Source: Muriicola jejuensis
Lineage (GTDB): Bacteria > Bacteroidota > Bacteroidia > Flavobacteriales > Flavobacteriaceae
Length of the DNA: 64,000 nucleotides
Reading direction: 5' to 3'
Assembly: GCF_010671595.1 (NCBI RefSeq)
Contig: NZ_JAABOP010000001.1
Location: forward strand, 124,001 to 188,000
Numbering within the stretch: the first letter of the stretch is position 1; every line of letters starts with the position of its first letter. Shown in pieces: positions 1 through 11,577 of this stretch. The notes below the pieces were generated by a model. It made no database searches and had not been told where the DNA came from. It saw only the letters and a list, made by a program, of their open reading frames with translations. Position numbers and translations under genes: made by a program.

Positions 1-1
1 C

Positions 2-1039
2 TATGCCGCCTGGGATGCAGAAGAACCGGGGCTCATAGGGTCTACCGAATGGGTCGAGGACCACGAAAAGGAATTGCAGGCCAAACTCGTAGCCTATATC
101 AATACCGACAGCAACGGCCGGGGCTTTTTCGGGGCGGGGGGTTCCCATACGCTTCAGGCTATGGTTACCGAAGTAGCGGAGGCGGTAAAAGACCCCCAGA
201 CCGGGGTCTCCATCAAGGAAAGAAGAATCGCAAGACAACTGACTGGCGGAGGCAATGATCGTTTTGAACTGAGTGCCCTGGGTTCGGGATCGGATTACAC
301 CCCATTTATCCAACACGCCGGGATTGCCTCCCTGAATATAGGATTTGGAGGAGAGAATGCCGGTGGGGAATACCACACGATCTACGATACCTATCCCCAC
401 TATACCCGCTTTAAGGATCCTGGATTCGCCTATGGGGTGGCCCTGGCCAATACGGCCGGGCGCATCGTCCTCCGGATGGCCAATGCAGATGTATTGCCGT
501 TCGAGTTCAAACAATGGCATTCGACCGTGGCGGGTTACCTGGATGAGGTCATGAAGGAAACGGAGTCTATGAGAAAGGCCGTAGAACGCCATAACGGTCT
601 GGTGGAAAAGAAGTCGTTCGCCCTGGCCGCAGACCCTCTTGAAAACGTGGCACCACCCAAAAAGAAGAAGGAGATCCCCTTTCTCGATTTCTCCCCTCTG
701 CAGAACAGCCTGTCCAAACTCGGCAAGCGAATTGAAGAACTGGAATCTCTAAATCCGGAATCTTTGCCCGTGGAGAAACAAAAAGCATTGAATGCGGCCC
801 TGCAGGGAACAGAGCAGGTCCTGACAGACCTGTCTGGCCTCCCAAGGAGGCCCTGGTTCAGGCATCAGCTGTACGCCCCCGGATTTTATACGGGATACGG
901 AGTAAAGACCCTGCCGGGCGTACGGGAGGCCATTGAGCAGGAAAACTGGGAGGAGGCACAGGAAGAGATCGTTAAATTATCGGAGACTTTTGACAAGATG
1001 GAGAAGCAGGTGTCGACCTTGATCTCCCTGAGCAGGTAG
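2..1039 (+). CDS. M28 family metallopeptidase, glutamate carboxypeptidase II-like (5' partial)
   Basis: The reading frame is open from base 2, so the N-terminal half (signal peptide, protease-associated domain) lies outside the window; 345 residues are visible. Residues 4-17 read WDAEEPGLIGSTEW, the M28B signature with the catalytic Glu followed by a zinc-binding Glu. The YINTDS stretch corresponds to a further zinc Asp, and GEYHTIYDTY (His about visible residue 125) to the last zinc His. The C-terminal 140 residues resemble the transferrin-receptor-like dimerisation domain. Family members are exported zinc exopeptidases that release C-terminal Glu or Asp from peptides. All metal ligands expected in the visible part are present, so the enzyme is probably active. 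The substrate is unknown. Confidence 0.9.
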   Translation, partial: YAAWDAEEPGLIGSTEWVEDHEKELQAKLVAYINTDSNGRGFFGAGGSHTLQAMVTEVAEAVKDPQTGVSIKERRIARQLTGGGNDRFELSALGSGSDYTPFIQHAGIASLNIGFGGENAGGEYHTIYDTYPHYTRFKDPGFAYGVALANTAGRIVLRMANADVLPFEFKQWHSTVAGYLDEVMKETESMRKAVERHNGLVEKKSFALAADPLENVAPPKKKKEIPFLDFSPLQNSLSKLGKRIEELESLNPESLPVEKQKALNAALQGTEQVLTDLSGLPRRPWFRHQLYAPGFYTGYGVKTLPGVREAIEQENWEEAQEEIVKLSETFDKMEKQVSTLISLSR

Positions 1040-1178
1040 GCACTAAGGACGCATCTGAGATTTTATTTTTTATGACGGAATAAATCACTATCTTTCAGTA
1101 AGTTAGAACCCTTTTGAGAAAGGATAATTCCTGCATTGCCTGCTCCCAGAGGTTCCAGCTCCTCAACAACCTTCCACC

Positions 1179-2909
1179 ATGAAAAATAAAATCATACTCA
1201 GATGGGCTGGGTTTCTCCTGGTCCTCGGATTTGTCCTTGCGGTAATTCCCGAACGACGAGAGATTTTACCCAAACGAGAAAAAGCTTCAATAGGAGCTAT
1301 CAAATGTACCGTCTCGAAGTTCTTGCTTTCTAATACTGACAGTACACAACAGATCGCTCCGTTATTCGAGAACCTGGGGACCTATACTTTTCCTGTAACT
1401 ACCAGCAACTTGAGATCTCAGGCATTCGTCGACCAGGGAATGAGGCTGGCGTTCGCATTTAACCATGCGGAAGCCCACCGCTCCTTTATGGAAGCGGCCA
1501 GACTGGACCCGGATAATGCCATGGCATACTGGGGCCAGGCGTATGCCCTGGGTCCTAATATCAACGATCCCCTGCCTGACCAGGAAAGAAAGGAAGCAGC
1601 CTGGAAGTCCCTCGAGAAGGCGAACCAAAAAATCGATGGGACTACACCTCTTGAAGATGCTCTGATACGGTCATTGAATGCTCGTTATAGCAACATTTGG
1701 GATACGGATCAGTCTTTACTGAACGAAAATTATCTCAGGGAAATGGAAAAGGTAAAGGCATCATTCCCTGAAAATGCCGATATCAATACGATGTTCGCCG
1801 AGGCGGCCATGAATACGATGCCCTGGAATTACTGGGATTCCCAAGGAAATCCCATGCCCTACACCTCTGATGCCAAAGAAGCCCTGGAGAAGGCTATTCT
1901 CCTTGACCCGCTGCATCCCGGGGCGCACCATTACTACATTCATTTAGTGGAACTTCCCAAGCCGGATTTAGGCGTGCCCAGCGCCGAAGTACTTGGAGAA
2001 CTGATGCCGGCTGCAGGTCATCTCGTGCATATGCCCTCTCATATCTTTATCAGGGTGGGTCGTTACAAGGATGCTGTCATGGCCAATCATAAGGCCATTG
2101 CTGCAGATGAGGATTACATTTCTCAGTGCTATTCCCAGGGACTCTACCCTCTGGGATATTATCCTCACAACATCCATTTTCTTTGGTCTGCCTCCAGTTT
2201 GATAGGGGAAAGCAACACAGCCCTTTCAGCTGCTAAAAAAACGGCTGAGAAAGTTCCCCAGGGGGAAATGAAGAATCTGACCTTTCTCCAGGATTTTGCA
2301 GCCACTCCTCTTCTGGCCTATGTGCGATTTGGGAAATGGAATGATATACTCACCTACCCCGCACCGGCTTCAGGAATCGTACACCTGAGACTTATAAGGC
2401 ACTATGCCAGAGGGCTGGCTTTTGTACGCAAGAAAAACCCAAAGGAAGCAAAGGAGGAACTTATGGCTATAAAGGAGATCATGGAGGACCCTCAAACGGC
2501 TACAATAATTGCAACCGCCCACAATTCTTCTGATCGCATTGCCCGTGTTGCTTATGAAGTGGTGGCCGGCGAACTTGCTCACCTGGAAGGAGATTCCCAA
2601 AAAGCCATTGAACATCTAAGACAAGCTGTGGATGCAGAGGACGCACTCACTTATACCGAACCATCTGCTTGGCACGTACCCCCCAGGCAGAATCTCGGCG
2701 CTATACTGCTGGATCTCGGACAATATGGGGAAGCGGAGGAAGTGTACAGGGAGGATTTAAGTCGACTTCGGCAAAACGGCTGGTCCCTTTACGGTCTATC
2801 AAATGCTTTGTCGGCACAGGGCAAAAAAGAAGAATCCCTAAAAACCCAAAGTGAATTTGAGAAGGTGTGGCAGTACGCAGATATCACCATCAATCGATCG
2901 GTATTTTAA
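1179..2909 (+). CDS. Tetratricopeptide-repeat protein, probably exported
   Basis: 576 residues. The N-terminus has a hydrophobic segment at about residues 9-24 that looks like a signal peptide or signal anchor, without a lipobox Cys. The body is a series of TPR-like helix pairs, starting with the FNHAEAHRSFMEAARLDPDNA region at about residues 93-115 and ending with a TPR pair near residues 505-560. An HxxxHxxH-like cluster (LVHMPSHIFIRVGRY) lies near residue 290; whether it binds metal is unknown. Bacteroidota encode many such exported TPR proteins without assigned function. It stands alone behind a 139-base gap after the peptidase gene and converges on the nitronate monooxygenase gene. Function is not assigned beyond protein-protein interaction. 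Confidence 0.8.
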   Translation: MKNKIILRWAGFLLVLGFVLAVIPERREILPKREKASIGAIKCTVSKFLLSNTDSTQQIAPLFENLGTYTFPVTTSNLRSQAFVDQGMRLAFAFNHAEAHRSFMEAARLDPDNAMAYWGQAYALGPNINDPLPDQERKEAAWKSLEKANQKIDGTTPLEDALIRSLNARYSNIWDTDQSLLNENYLREMEKVKASFPENADINTMFAEAAMNTMPWNYWDSQGNPMPYTSDAKEALEKAILLDPLHPGAHHYYIHLVELPKPDLGVPSAEVLGELMPAAGHLVHMPSHIFIRVGRYKDAVMANHKAIAADEDYISQCYSQGLYPLGYYPHNIHFLWSASSLIGESNTALSAAKKTAEKVPQGEMKNLTFLQDFAATPLLAYVRFGKWNDILTYPAPASGIVHLRLIRHYARGLAFVRKKNPKEAKEELMAIKEIMEDPQTATIIATAHNSSDRIARVAYEVVAGELAHLEGDSQKAIEHLRQAVDAEDALTYTEPSAWHVPPRQNLGAILLDLGQYGEAEEVYREDLSRLRQNGWSLYGLSNALSAQGKKEESLKTQSEFEKVWQYADITINRSVF

Positions 2910-2923
2910 GAAGATCATCACTT

Positions 2924-3871
2924 TTAAAGCTGCATTCCTCCTACCGATTTGCGGGCCTCCTCGAATTCCCTGACCATTTCCTTAACGATCTGTGCGGCAG
3001 GAAGTATGTCGTGGATCAAAGCTGAAACCTGCCCGATCTCCAGCTCCCCTTCTTCCAGGTCGCCCTCGAACATTCCCCTCTTGGCCCTGGCCCTTCCGAG
3101 GAGTTGTCTGAGCTCTTCGGGGGAGGCGCATTTTCTGTAGGCTTCCTGTACCTGGTTGAAGAAGCCATTCTTGAGCATACGTACCGGGGCGAGTTCTTTC
3201 AAGGTCAGCTGGGTGTCTCCTTCCCCTGCAGCTACCACCAGGTCCTTAAAGGATCTGTGAGAGGAAGCCTCATCGGAGGCTACGAATCGACTGCCGACCT
3301 GCACCCCATCTGCCCCGAGCACCATGGCCGCCAGCATGGCCCTGCCCGTAGCGATACCCCCGGCAGCTATCAGCGGGATTTCGATCTTTTCCTTCACGGC
3401 CGGTATCAGGGTAAGGGTGGTCGTCTCGTCCCTTCCATTGTGGCCCCCGGCTTCAAAACCTTCTGCCACAACGGCATCTACCCCTGCCTGCTGCGCCTTG
3501 AGGGCAAACTTCACGCTGCTGACCACATGCGCGACCTTTATCCCATTTTCTTTGAGATGGGAGGTCCAGGTAGCCGGGTTGCCGGCAGAGGTAAAGACGA
3601 TGGGAACCTGCATTCCCACAATGATCTCCATCAGCTTATCGATGTCCGGGTAGAGCATGGGAACGTTTACCCCAAAGGGATGGGAGGTCGCCTTTTTACA
3701 TTTTTCGATGTGCTCCTTCAGTACGTCCGGGTACATACTGCCGGCACCCAGTAATCCTAGTCCGCCCGAATTGGAAACTGCCGAGGCCAGCCTCCAGCCG
3801 CTGGCCCAGATCATTCCGGCCTGTATGATGGGATACCTGATCCCGAAAAGTGAAGTGATTCTGTTCGACAT
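2924..3871 (-). CDS. Nitronate monooxygenase (2-nitropropane dioxygenase family)
   Basis: 315 residues from the ATG at 3871; a TTG five codons upstream is possible but less likely. FMN-dependent TIM-barrel enzyme that oxidises alkyl nitronates such as propionate-3-nitronate. The N-terminal GIRYPIIQAGMIWASG motif and the glycine-rich FMN-phosphate segment (PLIAAGGIATGRAM, then GADGVQVGSRFVA) are typical. The conserved His region AEGFEAGGHNG is intact. Its length matches the family. The C-terminus converges on the TPR gene with 14 bases between stops. Some homologues act on other substrates such as enoyl-ACP in FabK, so the substrate is inferred from family only. Confidence 0.88.
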   Translation of the reverse strand: MSNRITSLFGIRYPIIQAGMIWASGWRLASAVSNSGGLGLLGAGSMYPDVLKEHIEKCKKATSHPFGVNVPMLYPDIDKLMEIIVGMQVPIVFTSAGNPATWTSHLKENGIKVAHVVSSVKFALKAQQAGVDAVVAEGFEAGGHNGRDETTTLTLIPAVKEKIEIPLIAAGGIATGRAMLAAMVLGADGVQVGSRFVASDEASSHRSFKDLVVAAGEGDTQLTLKELAPVRMLKNGFFNQVQEAYRKCASPEELRQLLGRARAKRGMFEGDLEEGELEIGQVSALIHDILPAAQIVKEMVREFEEARKSVGGMQL

Positions 3872-3912
3872 GGCATTTAAATTCAAGAGATTGGGAAAAA
3901 ATACGATTTTCC

Positions 3913-5103
3913 TCAGGAAATCACCCCGGATCCGATCAATTCCTCACCCAAATACCAGGCGACGAACTGACCCTCTGTGATGGCCGATTGTTTTTCGTCA
4001 AAGTCGACATACATACCCTGGTCTACCTGATAAAGGGTTGCCTTTTGAAGGACTTGCCTGTACCGAATACGCGCCATTACTTCCAGGGTCTGATCGGATT
4101 TTAAGGCAAGATCGGGCCGCACCCAATGCAGTTCTTCAGCCTTTACAAAAAGGGTCCTGCGGAACAATCCGGGATGGGTTTTGCCCTGACCCGTATAGAT
4201 CACATTCCGGTTCACATCTGTTCCTATTACGAAAAGGGGTTCAGGGGTCCCGCCCACATCCAGGCCTTTTCGTTGCCCGATGGTAAAATAGTGCGCTCCC
4301 TGGTGCATGCCTACCACTTTCCCGTCATCAGGGGAATAATCCGGTTTTTCTGAATGGAAATGGAGTTCCTCCCTCTTATTGCCGAAAACGGGATCACCCT
4401 TTTGATAATATTTTGCATCAGCGGGAACTTCTACGATGTCACCCTTTTTAGGTTTGAGTTGTTGTTGAAGGAAATCCGGCAATCTCACCTTTCCTATAAA
4501 ACAAAGGCCCTGAGAATCCTTTTTGTCTGCAGTCACCAGCTGATTCTCAGCCGCGATTCTTCTCACCTCGGGCTTCGTAAGCTCACCGATGGGAAATAAG
4601 GTCCTGGCCAACTGCTCCTGGGAAAGCTGGCACAGGAAGTAGGACTGGTCCTTGTTGGGATCTATGCCAGACAGAAGTTGATAGGCCACATTCCCGTTAT
4701 CATCCAAAGTTTCTCCTTTTCGGCAATAATGTCCGGTCGCCACATAATCAGCCCCCAGATCCAGTGCGATCTTCATAAAGACATCAAACTTGATCTCCCT
4801 GTTGCAGAGTACGTCCGGGTTGGGTGTGCGCCCCATCTCATATTCCCTGAACATATAATCGACGATCCGTTCCTTGTATTGCGCACTCAGATCCACGGTC
4901 TGGAAGGGTATGCCCAGTTTTTCAGCCACAATGAGGGCATCATTGCTGTCCTCCAGCCAGGGGCACTCCTTGGAGATGGTCACGGAATCGTCATGCCAGT
5001 TCTTCATAAAAAGGCCGATAACCTCATATCCCTGCTGCTTAAGCAGGTACGCGGCCACACTGCTATCTACTCCGCCTGAAAGTCCGACTACTACTTTTTT
5101 CAT
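3913..5103 (-). CDS. mnmA: tRNA-specific 2-thiouridylase MnmA
   Basis: 396 residues. The enzyme adenylates and thiolates U34 of tRNA-Glu, -Gln and -Lys, taking sulfur from a cysteine desulfurase relay. The N-terminal PP-loop SGGVDSS is at residues 9-15. The two catalytic cysteines are visible: Cys100 in [12 protein letters not shown] and Cys201 in SQGLCFIG. The C-terminal beta-barrel domain is complete. A -7 box (TATTTTTG, minus strand, 5121-5128) sits just upstream, implying a leader of about 10 bases. A cysteine desulfurase gene that could supply sulfur is at 43192-44361 in this window, although it is unlinked. Confidence 0.96.
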   Translation of the reverse strand: MKKVVVGLSGGVDSSVAAYLLKQQGYEVIGLFMKNWHDDSVTISKECPWLEDSNDALIVAEKLGIPFQTVDLSAQYKERIVDYMFREYEMGRTPNPDVLCNREIKFDVFMKIALDLGADYVATGHYCRKGETLDDNGNVAYQLLSGIDPNKDQSYFLCQLSQEQLARTLFPIGELTKPEVRRIAAENQLVTADKKDSQGLCFIGKVRLPDFLQQQLKPKKGDIVEVPADAKYYQKGDPVFGNKREELHFHSEKPDYSPDDGKVVGMHQGAHYFTIGQRKGLDVGGTPEPLFVIGTDVNRNVIYTGQGKTHPGLFRRTLFVKAEELHWVRPDLALKSDQTLEVMARIRYRQVLQKATLYQVDQGMYVDFDEKQSAITEGQFVAWYLGEELIGSGVIS

Positions 5104-5120
5104 AGGTACTTTTCGCCCTG

Positions 5121-5128
5121 CAAAAATA
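5121..5128 (-). promoter_or_regulatory. Putative -7 promoter box of mnmA
   Basis: The minus strand reads TATTTTTG, a full match to the Bacteroidota -7 consensus TAnnTTTG, 18 bases before the mnmA ATG. No clear TTG was found 17-23 bases further upstream, so only half of the promoter is supported. Confidence 0.4.
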
Positions 5129-5431
5129 CAAAATTATAGTCGATGCCGCTCCATTACCAGCCGGTAAGGAGGTGGAAGTTTATCGTAAATCCTCCTAGGC
5201 CTCAGGTAGTTTTTTGTTAATCTTTTATTATTTATAATTAAACAAAAGCAACCTTCAATGAAAAAAACATCTTGCAAGCAATATAGATTCATACGAGGCA
5301 ATAATGGATTTTAAAGACTAATTATCAGTATTTTAAAAAAAATCAACTTGTTAAACATTTTATAAATAAATTTTTTTGTTTATTCTTTATGGTACTTTCG
5401 TTGAACATTAATAACAATTAAATAAAAACAA
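5129..5431. other. AT-rich intergenic region between mnmA and the FAS1 lipoprotein gene
   Basis: This is a divergent spacer with no credible coding sequence. It becomes very AT-rich after about 5210. It contains the presumed promoters for both flanking genes; no hairpin or riboswitch-like structure was recognised. Confidence 0.6.
5348..5378 (+). promoter_or_regulatory. Putative promoter of the three-domain FAS1 gene
   Basis: TTG (5348-5350), 20 bases, then TTTTTTTG (5371-5378), which differs from TAnnTTTG only at the A. A second weaker -7 candidate, TACTTTCG, lies at 5393-5400. The start codon follows at 5432. Placement is by consensus only. Confidence 0.35.
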
Positions 5432-6862
5432 ATGAAAACAACTTCCACTTTACTTAAATCTTTTGCCCTGGTTTTGGCATTGGTCTTTACAGGTGCATGT
5501 TCCGATGATGACGGAGAACCCGTAATTGTAGACCCCCAACAAAATATCGTTGAAATCGCTTTAGGAACTCCTGAATTATCTGTTCTTGTCTCTGCGCTGC
5601 AAGCAGCAGATGGTAATTTAGTAAACCTCCTAAGCGGAGACGGTCCATTTACCGTTCTGGCACCAACGAATGCTGCTTTTACTGCTTTTCTTGCCTCTAA
5701 TGGTTTTACATCTCTGGAAGACGTCCCTACGGATGTCTTATCAGAAATATTGTTGAATCACGTCATTTCTGCCGATATCACTTCTTCTGATCTAAGTAGC
5801 CTTGGCGCTGGTTATGCTAGTACAAATGCAACAGGAGCGGGTGGAAATTTTATAAGTATTTATTTTAACGCTTCAAATGGTGTGCGCTTTAACAACGTGG
5901 CGACCGTAACAGATGGAGGAGCGGATATTGATGCTTCCAACGGGACTATTCACATAGTGGACGCAGTTATTCCAATACCCTCCATTCTTCAGCATGCGGC
6001 TGCTAATCGTTCTTTCGATAGCCTAGCAACAGCATTGGGTGCTGCTGATGGTAATCTGATTGATGTATTAAGTGGTGATGGTCCTTTCACCGTTTTGGCT
6101 CCAGATAATGCCGCTTTTGAAACATTCCTCGATGGTACGCCTCTGGGCAACGTAAACACAGCGGTGCTTTCCCAGGTTTTATTGAACCATGTTGTTGGAG
6201 GAGTTGTTACATCTGCTGATTTAGTAGCCGGCGGTGCAGGTTATACAAATACCAGTGCAGAAGGCCCCGGAATGAACCCCTTAAGCTTGTATTACAATAC
6301 CACTGATGGAGTTGTATTTAATGGAATTTCAACTGTAACGACTGCTGATATTGTAGGAACCAATGGGATCATACATGCGGTAAATACCGTAATTGATATC
6401 CCAACGGTGGTTACCTTTGCTGCTGCAGATCCTAATTTTTCTACTTTAGTCGAGGCTTTAACCACCCTAACTCCAGGTACTGATTTTGTCAATATTCTAT
6501 CGAGAACGGAAGGCAGCAACGCAGATGGTATTAACCCTGAGTTCACCGTTTTTGCCCCTACCAATGAGGCCTTTGCTGCACTGGATGCCATTCCTGGGGA
6601 AGTAGTTTTAACGCAGGTGCTATTACATCACGTGGTTAGCGAAGCGAATGTTACTTCAGGAGATCTAACTCCAAATGGAGACACTCCTGCAACAACTCTA
6701 CAGGGAGATGGTATAGTTATATCGTTACCAGGTACAGGCGACAATATTGCTGATGTAACTGATGGCGCGGGCAATACTGATATTGGAATCATTGCCGTGG
6801 ATGTTCAGGCAGGAAATGGTGTTATTCATGTTTTGAATAAAGTTCTTCTGCCGAATCTCTAA
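5432..6862 (+). CDS. Fasciclin (FAS1) domain lipoprotein with three FAS1 domains
   Basis: 476 residues. A lipoprotein signal peptide ends at the lipobox TGAC with Cys23, followed by an acidic SDDDGEP segment that in Bacteroidota often directs surface exposure. Three tandem FAS1 domains occupy about residues 40-178, 185-320 and 325-475. Domains 1 and 2 carry the FAS1 H1 box as DGPFTVLAP, domain 3 as EFTVFAPTNEAF, and each ends with an H2-type GxIHxV motif (GTIHIVD, GIIHAVN, GVIHVLN). FAS1 proteins mediate adhesion and matrix contacts. The gene is monocistronic, ending at a strong terminator. A single-domain paralogue is at 33348-33926. Confidence 0.93.
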   Translation: MKTTSTLLKSFALVLALVFTGACSDDDGEPVIVDPQQNIVEIALGTPELSVLVSALQAADGNLVNLLSGDGPFTVLAPTNAAFTAFLASNGFTSLEDVPTDVLSEILLNHVISADITSSDLSSLGAGYASTNATGAGGNFISIYFNASNGVRFNNVATVTDGGADIDASNGTIHIVDAVIPIPSILQHAAANRSFDSLATALGAADGNLIDVLSGDGPFTVLAPDNAAFETFLDGTPLGNVNTAVLSQVLLNHVVGGVVTSADLVAGGAGYTNTSAEGPGMNPLSLYYNTTDGVVFNGISTVTTADIVGTNGIIHAVNTVIDIPTVVTFAAADPNFSTLVEALTTLTPGTDFVNILSRTEGSNADGINPEFTVFAPTNEAFAALDAIPGEVVLTQVLLHHVVSEANVTSGDLTPNGDTPATTLQGDGIVISLPGTGDNIADVTDGAGNTDIGIIAVDVQAGNGVIHVLNKVLLPNL

Positions 6863-6882
6863 CAGACCGCCTGCAGATCATT

Positions 6883-6915
6883 AAAAATGGCCGCAAAATT
6901 GCGGCCATTTTTTTT
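6883..6915 (+). terminator. Rho-independent terminator after the FAS1 lipoprotein gene
   Basis: A perfect 12-bp stem, aaaaatggccgc (6883-6894) with gcggccattttt (6901-6912), a 6-base loop and a T run to 6915. It lies 20 bases after the stop codon. Confidence 0.9.
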
Positions 6916-7065
6916 GAATACGATGAAATCCTTAAACGTTGAATTGCTAACAACAGATTCAAATGCCTTAGCATACAAAATCCATGGCTTGACAACTTTA
7001 CTTTTCAATTCGCATTTATAAAATGCATATTTGAAATCCCAAATCTTACCAAACATAGCCAACAA

Positions 7066-7096
7066 AAAAAAGCTCCCTTTTTCGAGGGAGCTTTTT
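7066..7096 (-). terminator. Rho-independent terminator of the DUF6515 gene
   Basis: Stem aaaaagctccct (7066-7077) pairs with agggagcttttt (7085-7096). Read on the minus strand it ends in a U-rich tract (plus-strand A run 7064-7070), 24 bases after the stop of the minus-strand gene. It could also act as a back-up stop on the plus strand. Confidence 0.85.
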
Positions 7097-7119
7097 GATT
7101 TTCAAGGGTTGTTAATTAG

Positions 7120-7674
7120 TTAATCTTCGTCCTCCAGGAGTTCGATCACCTCATATCCATCATCAATGGCCTTGTAAAGGGTCTGATTGAGTTCATAAGT
7201 AGTGATCCCGTCAAAATCCATTTCCTCGGCATCTTCCGGGAGTTCAGGGACCACGGCGCCAACAGGGGCAGCTACCACCTCGTATTCATCGTTGATGTTC
7301 TTGTAGAACACTCCGGCAGCGTAATAGTAGGCCGCACCTCTAACCATAAGTCTTGTGAGTGCCGGAACTGTCCTGATCCGGAATCCCCTGGGAGGAAAGG
7401 CCCGGACATAGGCTCCTCTATTAGCGATGTAATACATCCCTCCTACGGGATAGTACGAGACATTGCGCCATACCAGAGCCCTGGTGTTGGCCGGCAGCCT
7501 CCTGAGGGTCCTTCTCCTGACCCTCCTTTTCTTTCTTCTGATTTTTCTTTTTACGGGTCGGTCGACCTTTACGACTGTAGTATTTCGGCGGGTGACCACC
7601 TGTGCCTCTGCCTCAGGGCTGTGGAAGAAAAATAACAGTAAACAACCTGTTGCGATAAGTTTCCAGTTTTTCAT
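7120..7674 (-). CDS. DUF6515 family exported protein with basic tract and acidic tail
   Basis: 184 residues. A signal peptide is predicted at residues 1-24, with cleavage after AEA. Residues 39-59 are almost entirely Arg and Lys (RPVKRKIRRKKRRVRRRTLR). Then come the repeated Tyr-rich units of DUF6515: YYPVGGMYYIANRGAYVRAFPP, YYYAAGVFYKNINDEYEVVAAP, and a third, less perfect TLYKAIDDGYEVIE. The last 35 residues are very acidic. The function of the family is unknown; export to the periplasm or surface is inferred. The gene has its own terminator and follows yidC by 140 bases. The basic tract could bind nucleic acid, LPS or peptidoglycan, which is speculation. Confidence 0.75.
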   Translation of the reverse strand: MKNWKLIATGCLLLFFFHSPEAEAQVVTRRNTTVVKVDRPVKRKIRRKKRRVRRRTLRRLPANTRALVWRNVSYYPVGGMYYIANRGAYVRAFPPRGFRIRTVPALTRLMVRGAAYYYAAGVFYKNINDEYEVVAAPVGAVVPELPEDAEEMDFDGITTYELNQTLYKAIDDGYEVIELLEDED

Positions 7675-7813
7675 GGGTTTGATTTTAGTTATTCCTTATT
7701 TCCATAAGACTTCATGTCCGGAAAAAGGTTTAATCGTATAACCCAAAACGAAAGGCACAACCGTTTAGTATGAACCGCCTGGCCTGCAACAATGTGGAAA
7801 AGTAAAATAAAGA

Positions 7814-9664
7814 CTATTTGTTTTTCTTCTGCTGCTCTGCCTGCTCCATCATTTCCCTCATCTTTCGCTGGAAGCGATTCTCCTTTTTAGGCTTGGCCTT
7901 GTTAAGCTGGATCTGCGCATGGATCTTCTCCTCATCCAGGATGAATCTTTTGATCGCCAGCATGATAAAGATGGTGATCAGGTTGGAAACGAAATAGTAC
8001 AAACTGAGTCCGCTGGCATAGTTGTTAAAGAAGAACAACATCATCAGGGGAGACAGGTACATGATGAATTTCATATTCGGCATTCCGGGCTGGGTCTGCA
8101 TATTCTGCCCGGTGGTCATCATCATGTAAATAAAGATCGCAATGGAGGCCAGGATAGGAAACAAACTCACATGATCCCCGTAAAAAGGAATGCTGAAAGG
8201 CAGTTGTGCAATGGTATCGTAAGATGACAGATCGTCGGCCCACAAGAACGACTTCTGTCTCAGGGCAAAGGAGGTCGGGAAGAACATAAAGAGGGCATAG
8301 AAGATCGGCAACTGCAGCAATGCCGGAACGCAACCACTCATCGGACTTACCCCCGCTTTGTTGTAGAGCTTCATGGTCTCCTGCTGTTTCTTCATGGCAT
8401 TGTCCTTGAACTTCTCGTTGATCTCGGTGATCTCCGGTCTGAGCACTTTCATCTTTGCCTGAGAGAGATAGGACTTATAGGTGACCGGCGACATCAGCAA
8501 CCTCACGATAATGGTCATCACCACGATGGCGATTCCGAAGGGCAGAAAGGAACTCAGGAATCCATAGAAGGGAGTAAATACATGCCGGTTTATCCAGCCG
8601 AAGATTCCCCATCCATAAGGGATAGACTCCACCAATCCCAGATCCTTGTACTTCTCAAGTACATCAATGTCTGTAGGCCCGAAGTACCAGTTCATCGCGT
8701 AGGACAATTCCCCTCCTTCCAGTTCCAACGGAGCCACGGTAGTGTATTCCTTGGTGAACTTGGCCTCCTTACTCTCCTCTTCAACGAGGTTCGTGGAACT
8801 CAATTCAGCGGTCTTGAAGGGCGTGTTGGTAGTAAGGATGGAACTGAAGAAATGTTGCCTGTAGGAAAGCCATTTGATGTCTTCTTCCGTTTCCTCGTCG
8901 TCACCGCTCTCAGATAATTTACTGATCTTTCCCCCTTCGTGATTATAGGTAAGCCGGGTATATCGGTTCCCGTATTGTATACTCTTGTTGTGCCGGATCC
9001 CTTTAAGCCTCCAGTTCAGGGTAACAGGTTGACTCCCGTTTATCACATCATTGAGACCCTGGGATCTGATCGTGAAACCGAAAAGATATTCCCCGGGTTT
9101 GATCTCATACCTGTATTCCAGGAACTGCTGGGGAGAAACCCTGGCTTTCATGGATAGCACCTTGTTTTCTCCATCCTCACTCAAAGAGGGTTCAAAAAAC
9201 AAATCCTTCGTATTCAGAACCCGGTTGTCTGTGGTGGTAAAATTAAGGCCGAAAACCGCATTGCCATCCTTTATCAGGTACACCGTTACGGAATCATAGG
9301 TGACGAATTCCTTCAGCCTGGCCTCTGTGATCTGCCCACCCCTGTTGCTGACCTCCAGGTAAAGGACCTCATTCTCCAGTATCGTGGTCCCGTCTATCGC
9401 CGGGGTGTACCCAAATCCACCTACGGTATTCCTGAAATTTGCCAGGGCCGTAGAATCCTGAAGATCCAGTTGGGGTGTCTCCAGGACAGGGGCCACCGCC
9501 TCCTGCTTAGCGGTTTGTTCCGCTTCTTTTTGTTGTTCTATTTTGGCCTTCTGTGCCTCGATCTCCTCGGGAGTGGGCTGGTTCTGGTAGAACCAGAACA
9601 AAAGGATCCCGAAGATCAGGACAAAGCCGATGATCGAATTCAGGTCTAGTTTTTTCTCTTCCAT
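7814..9664 (-). CDS. yidC: Membrane protein insertase YidC
   Basis: 616 residues. It inserts and folds inner-membrane proteins, alone or with Sec. TM1 is at about residues 8-25, followed by the large periplasmic domain (about 60-350) typical of Gram-negative YidC. The conserved insertase core follows: ARLKE-type periplasmic edge, FGIAIVVMTIIVRLLMSPVT at about 380-400 with the positively charged groove Arg, then hydrophobic segments at about 460, 500 and 540. The C-terminal tail is basic (KPKKENRFQRKMREMMEQ), as expected for ribosome contact. It lies directly downstream of pyrG with its own probable promoter at the 3' end of pyrG. Confidence 0.97.
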   Translation of the reverse strand: MEEKKLDLNSIIGFVLIFGILLFWFYQNQPTPEEIEAQKAKIEQQKEAEQTAKQEAVAPVLETPQLDLQDSTALANFRNTVGGFGYTPAIDGTTILENEVLYLEVSNRGGQITEARLKEFVTYDSVTVYLIKDGNAVFGLNFTTTDNRVLNTKDLFFEPSLSEDGENKVLSMKARVSPQQFLEYRYEIKPGEYLFGFTIRSQGLNDVINGSQPVTLNWRLKGIRHNKSIQYGNRYTRLTYNHEGGKISKLSESGDDEETEEDIKWLSYRQHFFSSILTTNTPFKTAELSSTNLVEEESKEAKFTKEYTTVAPLELEGGELSYAMNWYFGPTDIDVLEKYKDLGLVESIPYGWGIFGWINRHVFTPFYGFLSSFLPFGIAIVVMTIIVRLLMSPVTYKSYLSQAKMKVLRPEITEINEKFKDNAMKKQQETMKLYNKAGVSPMSGCVPALLQLPIFYALFMFFPTSFALRQKSFLWADDLSSYDTIAQLPFSIPFYGDHVSLFPILASIAIFIYMMMTTGQNMQTQPGMPNMKFIMYLSPLMMLFFFNNYASGLSLYYFVSNLITIFIMLAIKRFILDEEKIHAQIQLNKAKPKKENRFQRKMREMMEQAEQQKKNK

Positions 9665-9737
9665 GAAACTTGAGTCGTATCTACCTGGGTGCGCGGTGCT
9701 CTACGTCACCCTTATATGTTTGCGATTTACGCGATTG

Positions 9738-11561
<1,824 letters not shown>

Positions 11562-11577
11562 TCAAACACAGGTAATC

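Noticed and set aside
3104-3754. 216-codon plus-strand ORF inside nitronate monooxygenase
   Set aside because: Antisense shadow of a well-conserved gene; no signature and no start context.
6859-7065. 68-codon minus-strand ORF between the FAS1 lipoprotein gene and DUF6515
   Set aside because: It covers the terminator stem of the FAS1 gene and has no start context or resemblance to a known protein.
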